Shown here one piece after another: positions 24,593 to 34,518 of a stretch of 64,000 nucleotides of DNA (its first letter is position 1; every line of letters begins with the position of its first letter). The notes beneath the pieces were generated by a model. It made no database searches, was not told where the DNA came from, and saw nothing but the letters and a program-made list of their open reading frames with translations. The position numbers and the translations under genes are program-made. Source of the stretch: an uncultured Pirellulaceae bacterium (lineage in GTDB: Bacteria > Planctomycetota > Planctomycetia > Pirellulales > Pirellulaceae); the NCBI GenBank assembly GCA_937941455.1, contig CALDHM010000008.1, forward strand, positions 62,001-126,000, written 5' to 3'.

Positions 24593-26056
24593 CTATCGCT
24601 CGCCATCGCCAACACCTGATTCACTGACGATTTCCCATTGGGATTCGGTGTCGATCTGAATTTGCTTCGACCCGTTGTACAAGGAAATGTTGCCGTTGAC
24701 ACGAATCGTCTTGCCGATCAAGGAATCGGGGCTCGCATTCGGCGGAAGTGAGCTGCGGCCACCACGATTGAGGACCGCGGTGAAATTGCGCGAGTTACGA
24801 AAATCGATTTCGGAATTGAGGAGCCAGCGGTCCCCGCTCACTGCCCGAGCACCCCGGACTGCGAATTGGACTTGCACGGCTGCCCCTTCGTCGACGAGCA
24901 GGACCTCGGCAACGCTCAAAACCCCAGCGGGACGCGGCAGCGATGGCGGCCTCGCCGTTAACACATCGAGCGGGACACGGGTTTGCACCGCAATCTCCCC
25001 ATCTTCGTGGCGAAGCTGCAATTTAATCAGCGGAACGGCTGAGGACCAATCGATTTCGACTGTTCCGAAGTGATTGCCATACGGAAGAGCCGCAACGCGA
25101 AATTGATTGGGCTCCACCTCGCGCCACCCCTGAGTCGCTTGGTTCAGTCCACTGGCGGTGATGTCATATAGCGGATAACCGACAGCCAACGGCTCCAAGG
25201 AAATTTCTCCCAGATGTCGATCGCCACTCAAGATCACCACACCACTGGCCGCCGTCCGTTGAATGAGCTCGAACAATCTCGATCGCTCTAATGGAAAATT
25301 GTCCCACTTTTCGAACGGGTGCTCGCTGCTGACGACTTGAATACTCGAACCGATGATCCGGATCTCGGCGGGCAGGCGGAGTTGCTCTTCGAGCCATTTC
25401 CACTGGGCCTCCCCCAAGATCGTGGCATCCGGTTTGGTGTTCGGAACGTAGGGTAGCGCACGAAATCCTGGCAACGGTGCCGTCCCCTTTTCCAGTGGCG
25501 AGCGGAAAAATCGCGTGTCCAGCAGAATGATTTGCGTCCGTTTGCCCGGTGGTCCGAAAATCCGGGCTTGATAAACGCCCGCTTGTTTCCGAAGCGGTGA
25601 GTCGGCGGGCGTGCCGAAAAAGTCATGAAAAAGTTCGGCAGCCGGCCGCTTGTGTTCCCACTCGACGCCAGAATCGTTATTGCCATAGTCGTGATCGTCC
25701 CATACCGCCATGATCGGCGAACAGCTGCGCAGGCGAGCGAATCCGGGATCCTTCGCTAACGTCGCGTAGGCGTCCGCGATCCGCTGCGGCGTGGCCGGCT
25801 TCAACCTGCCATCAAGAATGTCGGCGTAGACATTGTCCCCCAAGAGCAAGGTAAGCTCGGGCTGGTAATCGGCGATCGTTTCCCAAATCGGGCAAGGATC
25901 GGTTTGCTTCGCGCACGACCCGAAGGCGATTCGCGACAGGATCTGTAGGTCGTCTTGAGCTCGCGCGACACCGCTGTACGGCAGCCAAGCAAAAGCACTC
26001 ACAATAGCCAAACTAAAATGTCTCAAGCCTCGTATTTTCAGGATTCGTTGGATCAT
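24593..26056 (-). CDS. PhoD-type alkaline phosphatase/phosphodiesterase with C-terminal OB-like domain
   Basis: A secreted metallophosphoesterase. ATG 26056 gives 487 residues with a signal peptide (LRHFSLAIVSAFAWLPYSGV, then A-R-A-Q). The catalytic domain has IAFGSCAKQTDPCPIW, LLLGDNVYADI, MAVWDDHDYGNNDSG, the late VVILSGDRHLGEIS and the short YDITASGLNQ, which fit the PhoD family. The last ~95 residues (AVQVQFAVRGARAV, LNSEIDFRNSRNFTAVLN, LIGKTIRVNGNISLYNGSKQ then I-Q-I-D) form a separate beta-rich module that resembles the next gene. Function: phosphate scavenging or phospholipid/nucleotide hydrolysis at the cell surface. Confidence 0.88.
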   Translation of the reverse strand: MIQRILKIRGLRHFSLAIVSAFAWLPYSGVARAQDDLQILSRIAFGSCAKQTDPCPIWETIADYQPELTLLLGDNVYADILDGRLKPATPQRIADAYATLAKDPGFARLRSCSPIMAVWDDHDYGNNDSGVEWEHKRPAAELFHDFFGTPADSPLRKQAGVYQARIFGPPGKRTQIILLDTRFFRSPLEKGTAPLPGFRALPYVPNTKPDATILGEAQWKWLEEQLRLPAEIRIIGSSIQVVSSEHPFEKWDNFPLERSRLFELIQRTAASGVVILSGDRHLGEISLEPLAVGYPLYDITASGLNQATQGWREVEPNQFRVAALPYGNHFGTVEIDWSSAVPLIKLQLRHEDGEIAVQTRVPLDVLTARPPSLPRPAGVLSVAEVLLVDEGAAVQVQFAVRGARAVSGDRWLLNSEIDFRNSRNFTAVLNRGGRSSLPPNASPDSLIGKTIRVNGNISLYNGSKQIQIDTESQWEIVSESGVGDGER

Positions 26057-26395
26057 TGTTTCGACCGTTTGTTTTGTCTTTTGTAACCCGTGGACTCTAC
26101 CAGAAAATCGACGGGCCCCGCCAGGGTAGCCAACGTCATTCATGGTAACGCCATTGTCTCACATCGGCCGCATGGCTGCCGAGATGCCGCAGCCGATTTC
26201 ACACGTTCTTCATTGACTGTGCCGGATTTGGGAGGCGCGGCAAGCATGCCAGGTTTTGTCTCAATCCCCATTAGCCGGAACTCGTTCGAGACTGTCTACC
26301 TTGTAATGGACCCGGCGAACGATTCCCTGCGGCTGACCGGTTGTCTGACTAAGCCTAGCCGACGACGTCGATCTGCAAAACGGCGAATCGCCCCG
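26057..26395. other. Intergenic, nothing recognised
   Basis: About 339 bases between two minus-strand genes. It should contain the phosphatase promoter. No hairpin with a T-run or conserved small frame was found. Confidence 0.4.
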
Positions 26396-28681
26396 TTACT
26401 CCCCCGACCTCGACATGCCGAAACTCTGTCGCAAAAAATCGGGTAAGAAACGTTGCCACTGGCCTTGGGCTTGTCGATACCAGTCCCAATCCCACTCCCA
26501 GACCACCACGGGAGCCAATGGTGCGAAATCGTCGGTCCACAAGGCGGTGTGCCGTTCATCAGGCCACTTGTCGGCATCGTCGCGAATCGATTCCATTTCG
26601 GCGCTCTCGATGAATCGTGGATTGCTCGTCAGGAGTACCCAGGTACTGGAATCCATCCAGCGGTTGACGTTGACCACCGTCTGTTTGTCATAGTCGAAAA
26701 TCGAGCGGGAGCTGGGACGATCCTCGACGATATAAGCTTGCAAGCCTAATTCCTCGGCTATGCGGCGCACAACGTTCTCCAGTACTAGAAAACGATTCGA
26801 CGTGTGAATGGCGATGATTCCTTCGTCTCGAATTCGTTGGCGGTAGAGTTGCAGAGCTTCCAAGGTCAACAAGTGCATCGGAATCGAGTCGCTGGAAAAT
26901 GCATCAGCGATCAAGACATGGTAACGGGGCGCTTCCGAGTCTGCCGCCTCCCTCTCGAGTTGGATGCGGGCATCCCCCAAAGTTACCTTTGCCGTACCTT
27001 CGCAGTCGGTCAAATAGGAGAATTCCTCCCGAGCGATCGTTTCGACGGCGGGATTGATTTCGAAAAAGTGGATGGAGTCTCCTGGCCGCACCCAGACCGC
27101 GAGCGTTCCCGTCCCGAGCCCGATTGCTCCGATATGCAAGCCATCGTCGGCATCCTCGTCACCGCTGGCTTGAAAGTAGCGAATCGCTCGCCCCACTCCG
27201 CTGGTCGTTCCGTAATAACTCGTCGCCAGCTTGCGGAAAAAACTTTCGCGGACTTGAAAACCGTGTTTGATTTGACCATGAACCAGGCGGCGGACAACAT
27301 AATCTTGGTCCGATAGGTCCTCATTCACTTTGAGCAAGCCGTATTCATTGCGAACCATTTTTACCGTCGTGGTCTCTCCGGTCTCCTGGCGTGCGCGAAA
27401 GTACCCCTCGCCGACAAACAGAATCAGCCAGGCACCTGAAATCAGGCAAATGATGTACCCCCCCCACTGCCACCAACGGACGGGACGATAGCTGCGAAAG
27501 CTGCCAGGGCCGAACAGGCAACTGACACACACCAACACAACCGCGACCAAACTCAGCGGAAACTCGTCGAATTCAACGAATACTCGCGGCGCGATGATCG
27601 CGACGAAGATCCCCCCTAAAGCGCCGCCAATCGAAATCAATAGGTAATAAAAGGTCAAATGTTGATGAGCCGGTTTAAGGCGAGCCAATTCGCCGTGGCA
27701 GCACATCGACGAAAAAAAAAGGAGAGCTGCGTAAATGGCAATCTGCAAGGTCACCGGCACGTCGACGCCCGCCGCATAGACGAGGCTGGCCAAAAATCCG
27801 GTCGCGAATAAGCCCAACTGAAACACCGGACGAACATACCAGACTTCGCGGTCAAAACAGAGAATGAAAGTCAGCAAATACAAGGCGAGCGGCACGATCC
27901 ACAAAAAGGGATGCGAGCCGATCTCTTGCGTCATTAAATTCGTGGTAGCCAGCAACTGCACCGAGGCCAAAAAGGGCAAGCCGACCCACAACAGCACCGT
28001 CAAAAACGATAGGCCAACTCCCTTGGTCGTCTCGGACTGTGAGCCCTTTTCGGTCGTCGCCGCGGGTACCTCTTGACCTGCGATTTTTGAAAATCGATAC
28101 CCCGACCAAACAACAAGACAGGCAAACACATAAAATGCGATCGACCACCAACTGTCTTGTTGATCCAACGTGAACTGTCGCTCGAAAAGGAACGGATAGC
28201 TGATCAGAGCGGCGAGCGAAGCGAAATTCGAAAGGGCGAACAACCGATATGGGGAACGCTGGGGATGCGTGATACTTTGCCATTTTTGAATGAGAGGTCC
28301 GGTCGTCGACAAAACAAAAAACGGCAAGGCGATCACGGCCGTCAGCAGGCCGAGAATTCGCCAGGTCGGCTCATTACCATCGACCGGCTTCCACTCATCC
28401 CCGGGGCGAATCGGCAAGACTAGCACGGCGGCCACGACCACTGCGAAATGCACAATCCATTGCCACCGCGGCGCAAGCCGTCTTGTGATCACATGCGAAT
28501 AAGCGTAACCGGCCACCAACACTACCTGGAAAAACAGCATGCAGGTGGTCCAGACCAAGGCAGCGCCTCCAAACCAGGGGAGAATGAAGCGTGCGACCAT
28601 CGGCTGCACTTGAAACAACAAAAACGCGCTCAAAAAAACCGTCAGAGCGTAAATTAACACGCTGCGAATCCTCGATTCCAA
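26396..28681 (-). CDS. Membrane-anchored spermidine synthase-like methyltransferase-fold fusion
   Basis: A 761-residue fusion. The N-terminal ~430 residues form about ten transmembrane helices, starting LIYALTVFLSAFLLFQVQPM, with VQPMVARFILPWFGGAALVW typical of this fused family. The C-terminal part is a spermidine-synthase-like Rossmann domain: IGAIGLGTGTLAVW, the acidic HFFEINPAVETIA, LGDARIQLE, and YHVLIADAFSSDSIPMHLLT. Whether it makes polyamines is not certain; the gatekeeper region differs from classic SpeE, and such proteins are usually annotated only as fused MFS/spermidine synthase. The TTG start at 28681 is provisional. The gene is single. Confidence 0.85.
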   Translation of the reverse strand: MESRIRSVLIYALTVFLSAFLLFQVQPMVARFILPWFGGAALVWTTCMLFFQVVLVAGYAYSHVITRRLAPRWQWIVHFAVVVAAVLVLPIRPGDEWKPVDGNEPTWRILGLLTAVIALPFFVLSTTGPLIQKWQSITHPQRSPYRLFALSNFASLAALISYPFLFERQFTLDQQDSWWSIAFYVFACLVVWSGYRFSKIAGQEVPAATTEKGSQSETTKGVGLSFLTVLLWVGLPFLASVQLLATTNLMTQEIGSHPFLWIVPLALYLLTFILCFDREVWYVRPVFQLGLFATGFLASLVYAAGVDVPVTLQIAIYAALLFFSSMCCHGELARLKPAHQHLTFYYLLISIGGALGGIFVAIIAPRVFVEFDEFPLSLVAVVLVCVSCLFGPGSFRSYRPVRWWQWGGYIICLISGAWLILFVGEGYFRARQETGETTTVKMVRNEYGLLKVNEDLSDQDYVVRRLVHGQIKHGFQVRESFFRKLATSYYGTTSGVGRAIRYFQASGDEDADDGLHIGAIGLGTGTLAVWVRPGDSIHFFEINPAVETIAREEFSYLTDCEGTAKVTLGDARIQLEREAADSEAPRYHVLIADAFSSDSIPMHLLTLEALQLYRQRIRDEGIIAIHTSNRFLVLENVVRRIAEELGLQAYIVEDRPSSRSIFDYDKQTVVNVNRWMDSSTWVLLTSNPRFIESAEMESIRDDADKWPDERHTALWTDDFAPLAPVVVWEWDWDWYRQAQGQWQRFLPDFLRQSFGMSRSGE

Positions 28682-29145
28682 GTGACGTTGCCGGGCTGCT
28701 CCAGCACGAACTCCTCTAAGCCGTGTCCCACGTCACACCTTCGATACGGGTTAACGCCCAAGCGTTTTGCCAGCAGAGTCTCTCGCCTGACCCACTTCGT
28801 ATTTTAGCCCGTAAGACAAAGCGAATGTTGCCAGTTGACGCAACCAGTCGAACATCAGGGGATTTCGTCTCGCAATCGATCATGCTTTCCAGTACCGGGC
28901 CTCATGTGGGAGTCCTCTGTCGCGACGATAGCGACTGCTTCTGGCTCCCTCACTAAGGACTCTTGCTCGTTTTCCGCCGACTTCCGCCCCAACACCCGCT
29001 GCTACGCGGTGGCGATCCAACGGCAAACAAGTGAACCGCCACATGCCCTGCGCAGTTGCAGGTCACATCCATGGATATTGTTCTCGTGCGGCAATTCTTC
29101 GAGTGCCGCCGTCCAAGTCGACAAAGCTGAAGACTGCACCAGCGC
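28682..29145. other. Intergenic, nothing recognised
   Basis: About 460 bases upstream of the membrane fusion gene and before the terminator at 29146. Expected to hold that gene's promoter. No protein-like frame. Confidence 0.4.
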
Positions 29146-29172
29146 AAAAAAAAATGGCCCTCGAAAGGGCCA
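29146..29172 (-). terminator. Intrinsic terminator with UUCG tetraloop
   Basis: On the minus strand TGGCCCT-TTCG-AGGGCCA is followed by nine T. The perfect 7-bp stem, extra-stable UUCG loop and long T-run make a textbook terminator for the small gene at 29229. Confidence 0.9.
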
Positions 29173-29228
29173 CTTCATGGGTTGCAGAATCCAAGCTTAG
29201 AGCGTCGCTTGCGGCGCATAACAAAACA

Positions 29229-29465
29229 CTATTCGCGGGGCCGAACGGCACCGGTCAACCCGCTGTAGTCCGCCCGGTCGTTGACATGCCACAGGGGCAT
29301 TCCCAACTCGACACGGCGGCGCAGGACCTCGATCTTTTCTTCGGAACCAGCAGGAGCGTCGGTCGGCTCGAAGTCGGGAGTCGGCTCCGGAAAGAAATCC
29401 TCATCGTGGCCGAACTTCAAGATTGCTTCGAAAACGTTGTTGATTTTTTTGTTCGCGTTGCTCAT
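29229..29465 (-). CDS. Small conserved hypothetical protein (78 aa)
   Basis: A short acidic cytoplasmic protein starting at ATG 29465 (MSNANKKINNVFEAILKFGH). It has a proline/aspartate-rich centre (D-F-F-P-E-P-T-P-D-F-E-P-T-D) and an ending K-I-E-V-L-R-R-R-V-E-L-G-M-P-L-W-H that looks conserved, with W-H followed by N-D-R-A-D-Y-S-G-L. I recall similar small proteins in planctomycetes but know no function. A dedicated strong terminator follows at 29146, supporting a real transcript. Confidence 0.7.
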   Translation of the reverse strand: MSNANKKINNVFEAILKFGHDEDFFPEPTPDFEPTDAPAGSEEKIEVLRRRVELGMPLWHVNDRADYSGLTGAVRPRE

Positions 29466-29824
29466 CGGTAAATCCAAATCGTAAAAAACAAAAATATGCA
29501 CTTCGCTCGCTCGGGCAGCGTTGCCCGCATTAGCGTTACAACTGAATTGAAAGGGCTGAACTTCAGATTGAGATTGCCGACTTCCTCAGCCGGCATCCTC
29601 GCGGTCTTTGCGAGAAAGGAGAAATCCTTTCGATATCCTGCAGAATCAACAAAGGGAAGTTACCGCTCTGTGAAGCTGACGCACACTCGCCGTTTCGAAC
29701 AGTTGGACATCCTTGATCCGATCAAGAGTGGAGAGTGCTTTTTCGCTCGACGACCGAGCCATTATTGACGTGTCGAGTATAAAGTCAACATTTTTTCCTC
29801 ATGATTTTTTCATCATTAGCGGGT

Positions 29825-29962
29825 ACTGTGGCATTGGCGAAGTGTCTTGGCGGTTGGGAAAAGTCGATCGATTGGCTAATCTGTTCTGCCACGCCACAGT
29901 CTTGACGCTAAGGGATTTGGAATCACCACTAATCCAAACCTCGGCAAGTCGTTTGGATTTTT
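29825..29962 (+). ncRNA. Candidate small RNA ending in an intrinsic terminator
   Basis: ACTGTGGC (29825-29832) pairs exactly with GCCACAGT (29893-29900), closing a ~60-base internal region. This is followed by a terminator hairpin AATCCAAAC (29931-29939)/GTTTGGATT (29951-29959) and TTTTT. A TATAAA box lies at 29778. No coding frame explains it. The rest of 29466-30311 shows no gene. Confidence 0.35.
29931..29962 (+). terminator. Intrinsic terminator without an upstream gene
   Basis: A 9-bp perfect stem with an 11-base loop, then five T before GCTTTC. The nearest gene to its left is on the minus strand and diverges from it, so it points to a non-coding transcript. Confidence 0.65.
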
Positions 29963-30311
29963 GCTTTCGTGCTGCGACGTGTTGTCACAATCTGCTGGCT
30001 CGCCGCAAAACTCTTGGACAACCTGGGATACTCGATCGGTTCGATCGTGCTGGATCATGCGTCTCGTCTTCCTTTCGTTACCCGCCTCGAAGGTTTACGT
30101 ACACAAATTTTAAGCGAAGCTCTTTCCGACCGGTGGACCCCCGCCGTGCCGTGTTCGCGGTGGCCACCAGCATTCCCTAAAAGCTAGGATCGACCGGCCT
30201 GGGAAGCTCCGATGCGATTCCGCACAGCGTCGGTCATTCGCGGCGGTGATCCAGCGAACGCGCTGGCGACCATCACGGTTTGGGCTAGAATGTTTGAGTT
30301 GAGATCAGCTT

Positions 30312-32834
30312 ATGGAGCAGCGACGTATCAAATCGAAACAAGCAAACCAAACGCAGCCACGCCTCCGGTCTCTGGCGCGGTGGCATGCCCTCGGACTGGC
30401 CATGGCGATTCTTGCTGCGGCAGCGCTAGGATATTGGCTTGTCGCTGCGACCTCGAGCGAAGTCGTTGCCACCGCCGCTACTTACGTCGGCAAGCAAACC
30501 TGCGCGGAATGCCACCGCGAGCAGGCGGAGGCCTTCCAGAACTCTCATCATGATCTGGCGATGAATCCAGCCACTCCGGCTACGGTATTGGCCCAGTTCG
30601 ATGGCTCGACGCTTGAGCACTACGGGGTTACATCTCGGATGTACATGGACGGAACGCGATATATGGTGCAAACGGAGGGACCCGACGGGACGATTCAGGA
30701 CTTCGAAGTGAAGTATGTTTTCGGCGTTTCGCCCCTCCAGCAATACTTGGTGGAACTCCAGCCAAGTCCAACCGACCGCCAGCCACATTCGTCCGACCGC
30801 CAGACTCCCCTGGGCCGCTTTCAGGTGCTGCGGGAAAGCTGGGATACAGTGAACAAGCGTTGGTTTTATTTGATGCCTCCCGATGTTGATAGTCGTTTAG
30901 AGCCTGGCGATCCCTTGCACTGGACTGGGCTCTATCAATCGTGGAATACATTTTGCGCGAGTTGTCATAGCACGTACCTGCAAAAAAACTTTGATGCGGC
31001 AAAGGCGACATTCAAGACGACGTTTGCCGAGATCGACGTGAGCTGCGAGGCTTGCCACGGGCCAGGCAGCAACCACGTCGCGTGGGCTCGTTCCCCTTGG
31101 GCCGCTTGGCGAAGCCCCCCCCAACACGGACTAAACCAACTGAAAAACAACGATCCTATCAAACAAATCGAGACATGCGCGCCGTGCCACTCGCGGCGGG
31201 CCGAATTGCACTTGAGCTGGACACCGGGCGACCCCTTGGATCGCCACTTTTCATTGCAGTTGATCGAGTTTCCCATTTACGAACGCGACGGTCAGATTCG
31301 CGATGAAAATTACGAGTACGGATCATTCATCCAAAGCAAAATGCACGCCGCTGGAATTCGCTGCACCGATTGCCACGATCCGCATTCATTGCGGCTCAAA
31401 CATCCCGCGAATCAGCTTTGCACCAATTGCCATCAACATCCGGCCGCCAAGTACGACACCGCGGACCACCACCATCACGCGCCGGGAACCCCCGGCTCCT
31501 ATTGCGTTGACTGTCATATGCCGGAGACGATTTACATGGAGGTCGATCCGCGCCGAGACCACAGCCTGCGGGCTCCGCGACCTGACTTGTCCGTCATGTT
31601 CGGAACGCCCAACGCCTGTACGGGCTGCCATTTGAACCCGAGCAAACTGCCCGAAGACCAACGTCCCGAACTACGGCAATATCTCGATTGGCGAATCGCG
31701 GCCGAACGCGGCAACGCAGTCGTCGCTGCAGAACTAAGGCGGACCGACGAGGCCATGGCGGCGGCCTTCAACCGTTGGTATGGCGAGGAACCTCATGCCG
31801 CTCGAACCGAGTATTACCACGACTTGGCTGCCGTACTGTCGACCCGAGAGGGAAAGTCCGAAGTCGCCGGCCCGCTGGTACGCAATTTGGCCGTGCCGAC
31901 GATGATCCGTGCCTCGGCCTTGTTGAACCTTGCTCGCGAGAGCGACGAAGAATCGCTACGTCTGGCGAGATCGGCCTTGAGAAGCGGCGATTCCCACTTG
32001 ATTCGCGGGGCGATTCCCAGAATCGAGGGAGAGTTGCAGCGTCGGCAAGACGACATCGATTCGTCTTACGTCGAATTACTGACTGAGGTTGCCGAGTTGC
32101 TGAATCACGAGTCGCTCGTAGTGCGAATCGAGGCGACGCGAACGCTGATCGGTTTGCCTCGACCGATTCGCGAGCGCAGCCGCTTGCCCGCTTTCTCGCA
32201 ACGCTGGTCCGCCGCCATCAAGGAATGGCGGCAGGTGCTTGCTGGCCAAGGAGACTGGCCGCAGAACCATGTTCTGCTCGGCGATATTTTCGCCGACGAA
32301 GGTCGCTTTGAGGAGGCAATCCAGGCTTATGAAACGGCGATTCGGATCGGACCCACTTGGGTCGGTGCCCGCACGAACCTCGCCAGCTTGCTCGACGACC
32401 GCCTTGCGGAAAAATCGAATCGGCTGCAAGTTGATCGCAATCTTTCAGCGGCCGACCGCGAACGCTTGCTCGCCGATGCCGAGCGATTGCAACAACGCAT
32501 CACCGAGCTGCGCGAATCCGAATATCAATTGCTGGCAACTGAGATCGCTCGCAGCGGTCAGGAACCGTCAGCCGGCGGGCTTCATTATCGATTTGCCATG
32601 AGTTGTTATTTACGGGGCGAAAAGGACAAGTGCGAGCATCATCTTCTCAAGTCCCACCGCTTGCAGCCGGACGATCCTGCGCCGTTGCTCGGACTCATTG
32701 CCTACTACCGCGACACCGATCAACTGAATCGAGCCATCGAATTCGCCGAAAAACTGGCGGCACTCGACCCGCGCGACCGCCGCTACGCTCAAATTCTCGC
32801 CGGACTGCGTTCTCATCGACCGCCGCAAGATTGA
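30312..32834 (+). CDS. Octahaem c-type cytochrome with C-terminal TPR region
   Basis: An 840-residue membrane-anchored multihaem protein facing the periplasm. A transmembrane anchor lies at about residues 27-46 (LGLAMAILAAAALGYWLVAA). Eight CxxCH haem sites follow: CAECH (64), CASCH (~214), CEACH (~243), CAPCH (~288), CTDCH (~350), CTNCH (~369), CVDCH (~397) and CTGCH (~434). The domain resembles cytochrome c554/NrfA-like modules. The C-terminal ~350 residues are helical and carry TPRs (LLGDIFADEGRFEEAIQAYE and FAEKLAALDPRDRRYAQILA). It may carry electrons in an envelope redox chain; substrate unknown. Start ATG 30312. Confidence 0.9.
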   Translation: MEQRRIKSKQANQTQPRLRSLARWHALGLAMAILAAAALGYWLVAATSSEVVATAATYVGKQTCAECHREQAEAFQNSHHDLAMNPATPATVLAQFDGSTLEHYGVTSRMYMDGTRYMVQTEGPDGTIQDFEVKYVFGVSPLQQYLVELQPSPTDRQPHSSDRQTPLGRFQVLRESWDTVNKRWFYLMPPDVDSRLEPGDPLHWTGLYQSWNTFCASCHSTYLQKNFDAAKATFKTTFAEIDVSCEACHGPGSNHVAWARSPWAAWRSPPQHGLNQLKNNDPIKQIETCAPCHSRRAELHLSWTPGDPLDRHFSLQLIEFPIYERDGQIRDENYEYGSFIQSKMHAAGIRCTDCHDPHSLRLKHPANQLCTNCHQHPAAKYDTADHHHHAPGTPGSYCVDCHMPETIYMEVDPRRDHSLRAPRPDLSVMFGTPNACTGCHLNPSKLPEDQRPELRQYLDWRIAAERGNAVVAAELRRTDEAMAAAFNRWYGEEPHAARTEYYHDLAAVLSTREGKSEVAGPLVRNLAVPTMIRASALLNLARESDEESLRLARSALRSGDSHLIRGAIPRIEGELQRRQDDIDSSYVELLTEVAELLNHESLVVRIEATRTLIGLPRPIRERSRLPAFSQRWSAAIKEWRQVLAGQGDWPQNHVLLGDIFADEGRFEEAIQAYETAIRIGPTWVGARTNLASLLDDRLAEKSNRLQVDRNLSAADRERLLADAERLQQRITELRESEYQLLATEIARSGQEPSAGGLHYRFAMSCYLRGEKDKCEHHLLKSHRLQPDDPAPLLGLIAYYRDTDQLNRAIEFAEKLAALDPRDRRYAQILAGLRSHRPPQD

Positions 32835-33028
32835 GACTCAGTCTGAGTGTGACACAACCGCCGCTACACGGTTACCTTGCCCTTCACGATCAATCGATTC
32901 ACCATTTTTTCGTCGCTACCGAATCGACGGTCCGGAGTCTCGAGGCGGCATATTCATGCGCATTGATGGCTGCCGTTTTTTTAGCTGCCGCCACCAATCG
33001 CTCATTCAACAAGCCGCCACATTTGCGT

Positions 33029-34031
33029 TTACTCCGGCCACAAAATGAAGAGGTAGCCGCCATTCAAAAGAAGTAGCAACGTTCCTTCGATTCGATGAAG
33101 GAGACGCCCTGTGAAGAGCAATGGGAGAAGCAAGGCCGAAAATTGAACCATGGTGACACTCTCAAACCAGGAAACTCCTGGTGCGCTGAAAGGTGATACC
33201 AGCGAGGCGACACCGAGGATTCCCAAAACGTTGAAAACACTCGAGCCAATCATGTTTCCAAGGGCAATATCGAGTTTTTTCTCAAGGCGGCCACGACGGA
33301 GGTAGCGAGTTCCGGCATGTTGGTTCCTGATGCGATTATGTTCAAGCCGATCCCTGCCTCGCTGACGCCAAATTCCTTGGCCAGTGAAACTGATCTGTTA
33401 ACCAAGATTTGGGCCCCGACGATCAGGATTCCGAAACCTCCCAAAACGTAGGCAAAATCGAGACCCCGTGTTTTGACACTCGGGCGATAAGTGGCTCGCC
33501 CGTTCCCTGTAGTGCGTCGGGACTTTTTGTATCAAGTGTCGCGATTGATTCGCGACGTGCCATGACGACATTCGCCACGGTATAGGCAACGATGCCCAGA
33601 AATAGGACGAAGCCTTCGAAACGGGACAACAAACCGTCACGTAAAAATACCAGAAGGAGCCCTCCGACCGCCAAGGCGATTGGCCCATCGAATTTAATGA
33701 TTTGATGTTGCACGGATATGGGACAGATCAGAGCCGTCAATCCCAAGATGATTCCAATGTTGAACGAATTTGAGCCGGTGACATTGTCAACCGAGATGTC
33801 CCCTTGCTGAGCGAGCGCAGATTTGAGACTAACGACTAACTCCGGGGAACTCGTGCCAAACGCCACGATGGTCAGGCCGACGAGTGGGGGGCTGAGTTCT
33901 GCTCTCAAAGCTACGGATGCCTCCCCGCACGAGACACTCCGCACCGACAAAGAGCACAAGGAGTGCAAGCAAGATAAAAATGATGGAGGTGACCACGGTT
34001 GAATCACCGTCGTGAAGAAATTCCAGATCAC
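33029..34031 (-). pseudogene. Na+/Ca2+ antiporter (CaCA family) broken by frameshifts
   Basis: The protein is split over several frames. The N-terminus (SIIFILLALLVLFVGAECLV) is in one frame; after a surplus G near 33920 it becomes SVALRAELSPPLVGLTIVAF, G-T-S-S-P-E-L-V-V-S and GSNSFNIGIILGLTALICPI. A second shift near 33480 leads to LGGFGILIVGAQILVNRSVS and NIIASGTNMPELATSVVAAL, and a third near 33285 leads to LDIALGNMIGSSVFNVLGIL. Both alpha-repeats (GTSSPE and GTNMPE) are recognisable. Three frameshifts in about 1 kb make a pseudogene more likely than sequencing error. Confidence 0.8.
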
Positions 34032-34518
34032 TGGGTCAGCGTGGTAACCTTTTTCTGATTGCGTGTCTACCGCTTGCCAATCTCGTAAGTTTCAACCGTG
34101 TTAGTCCGCGTGGCAACGATAATCCGCGAAGATTCAGGCATCCTGGCCCAGTTTTCGCCTAAACGTCCATGACTCGATCACGCCGACTGAGACGCCACTA
34201 CGGCGATTGGCTTTGACCACAATGGACCATCCTCCATGTTTGCTATCCCGATCACTCCGGTGCAGCGAACGTCGAGCAGTGGAAACGACGGAGCCTTTGT
34301 CGATAGTGCAGTTTGTTGCAGGATCTCGCGTTCCTCGCGCACCAATTCGATCCGCCAAAGCCAAGAGGACCGCCAGTGCGGAACTCAATGATGCGCTTGC
34401 TGGGCAGCAAGGACCTGCTCCGTCGCGCTGACATGTTCGGAACGTCGCTGAGGTGCCACGACATTGGTTACAGGTGGCGGACCAAAAAACGATGCAGCCG
34501 TTCCGGTTGCTGGAATGG
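34032..34518. other. Intergenic, nothing recognised
   Basis: About 490 bases between the antiporter pseudogene and the ATPase gene. Frames on both strands are short and not protein-like. No terminator seen after the ATPase. Confidence 0.4.

Noticed and set aside
29713-30180. Plus-strand open frame of 155 codons
   Set aside because: It crosses the terminator at 29931 and the closing stem of the RNA candidate and shows no protein-like pattern.
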